From positions 1 to 34,874 of the forward strand of contig JAFEBM010000069.1 of the NCBI GenBank assembly GCA_018242685.1: DNA of 34,874 nt. The letters are read 5' to 3'. Shown here in pieces: positions 34,740 to 34,874 of the stretch. The notes under the pieces are model-generated. The model was not told the origin of the DNA and ran no database searches. It saw only the letters and a program-made list of their open reading frames with translations. Made by a program: the position numbers and the translations under genes. Each line of letters opens with the position of its first letter. The stretch's first letter is position 1. This DNA comes from Nitrospira sp. GTDB lineage: Bacteria > Nitrospirota > Nitrospiria > Nitrospirales > Nitrospiraceae.

Positions 34740-34874
34740 ATGTTCTTGTCACGTCGGCAATTTTTAAAAGCCTCTGCGGGGACGGTGGCGGCCGCGGCGG
34801 TGGCGGACCAGGTGTTGGCCTTGACGGCGCTGCAGCCGGTGATCGAGGTCGGCAATCCATTGGGAGATTACCCG
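34740..34874 (+). CDS. nxrA: Nitrite oxidoreductase alpha subunit, N-terminus (partial)
   Basis: Only the first 45 codons are inside the window. The sequence has a twin-arginine motif (SRRQFLK, residues 4-10), a hydrophobic Ala-rich region (VAAAAVADQVLALTAL) and then QPVIEVGNPLGDYP. From memory this closely matches the N-terminus of Nitrospira NxrA, the molybdopterin subunit that oxidises nitrite to nitrate and is exported by the Tat system. The catalytic part lies beyond the window. A strong Shine-Dalgarno GAGGAGGT (34725-34732) sits seven bases before the ATG. The gene is preceded by a long regulatory region with a sigma-54-type promoter. Another Tat-exported DMSO-reductase-family subunit is the main alternative. 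Confidence 0.78.
   Translation, partial: MFLSRRQFLKASAGTVAAAAVADQVLALTALQPVIEVGNPLGDYP

Noticed and set aside
1..34874. CRISPR array or rRNA genes
   Set aside because: I saw no regularly spaced direct repeats and no rRNA-like sequence in the window.

Overview
The window looks like a piece of a Nitrospira (Nitrospirota) chromosome. The strongest clue is the last 135 bases. They encode the start of a twin-arginine-exported protein whose N-terminus (FLSRRQFLKASAG, then ALQPVIEVGNPLGDYP) matches what I know of the Nitrospira nitrite oxidoreductase alpha subunit, NxrA. The rest fits a GC-rich, Gram-negative autotroph: compact operons with ATGA start/stop overlaps, a glucose/pentose-phosphate gene set, and a lipoprotein and Tat background.

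Layout. (1) 1-499, minus: a DDE-type transposase cut by the window edge, directly upstream of a sugar-phosphate operon. (2) 538-4778, plus: pgi, pgl, glk and rpiA, tightly coupled, followed by an M1 aminopeptidase (4894-7494) and a zinc-ribbon/PilZ protein with its own promoter (7668-8174). (3) 8208-11650, minus: an ABC permease/ATPase pair of the YbbP/YbbA type, divergent from a TesA-like GDSL esterase (11714-12415), a widely conserved arrangement. (4) 12491-14851, minus: a 62-residue membrane protein, a SWIM zinc-finger coiled-coil protein and a ChaN-like lipoprotein. (5) 14976-20711, plus: a putative SAM-dependent methyltransferase, then a MoxR ATPase / DUF58 / transglutaminase operon. A 76-residue repeat protein follows.

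(6) 21247-34055, plus: a 12.8-kb antiphage-type locus with a SNF2-like helicase carrying a C-terminal DUF3883 domain, a DUF262/DUF1524 (GmrSD-like) protein, a DUF1156 DNA methyltransferase, a CBS-like/HEPN protein and a DUF499 ATPase with an N-terminal HEPN-like region. The helicase-methylase-ATPase core matches the defence type I know as Hma. Two extra genes (GmrSD-like and CBS-HEPN) are interleaved. The locus appears damaged. An in-frame TAA replaces the first Gln of helicase motif VI, one extra base shifts the methyltransferase frame near its C-terminus, and a normally conserved Arg of the DUF262 motif is Cys. The two HEPN-bearing genes look intact.

(7) 34122-34874: the locus ends 66 bases before a minus-strand tRNA-Gly(GCC) with a clear promoter. 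Then comes a roughly 500-base AT-rich region in front of nxrA. It holds two perfect 7-bp inverted repeats, a repeated ATGAGT motif, a sigma-54-type -24/-12 element, a hairpin with a T tract, and a leader segment that can fold into two mutually exclusive hairpins. Together these suggest controlled nitrite oxidoreductase expression with a possible leader-RNA switch. This is the most interesting undescribed candidate in the window, along with the decaying composite defence locus.

All assignments come from reading the sequence and recalling family motifs. No database search was possible.
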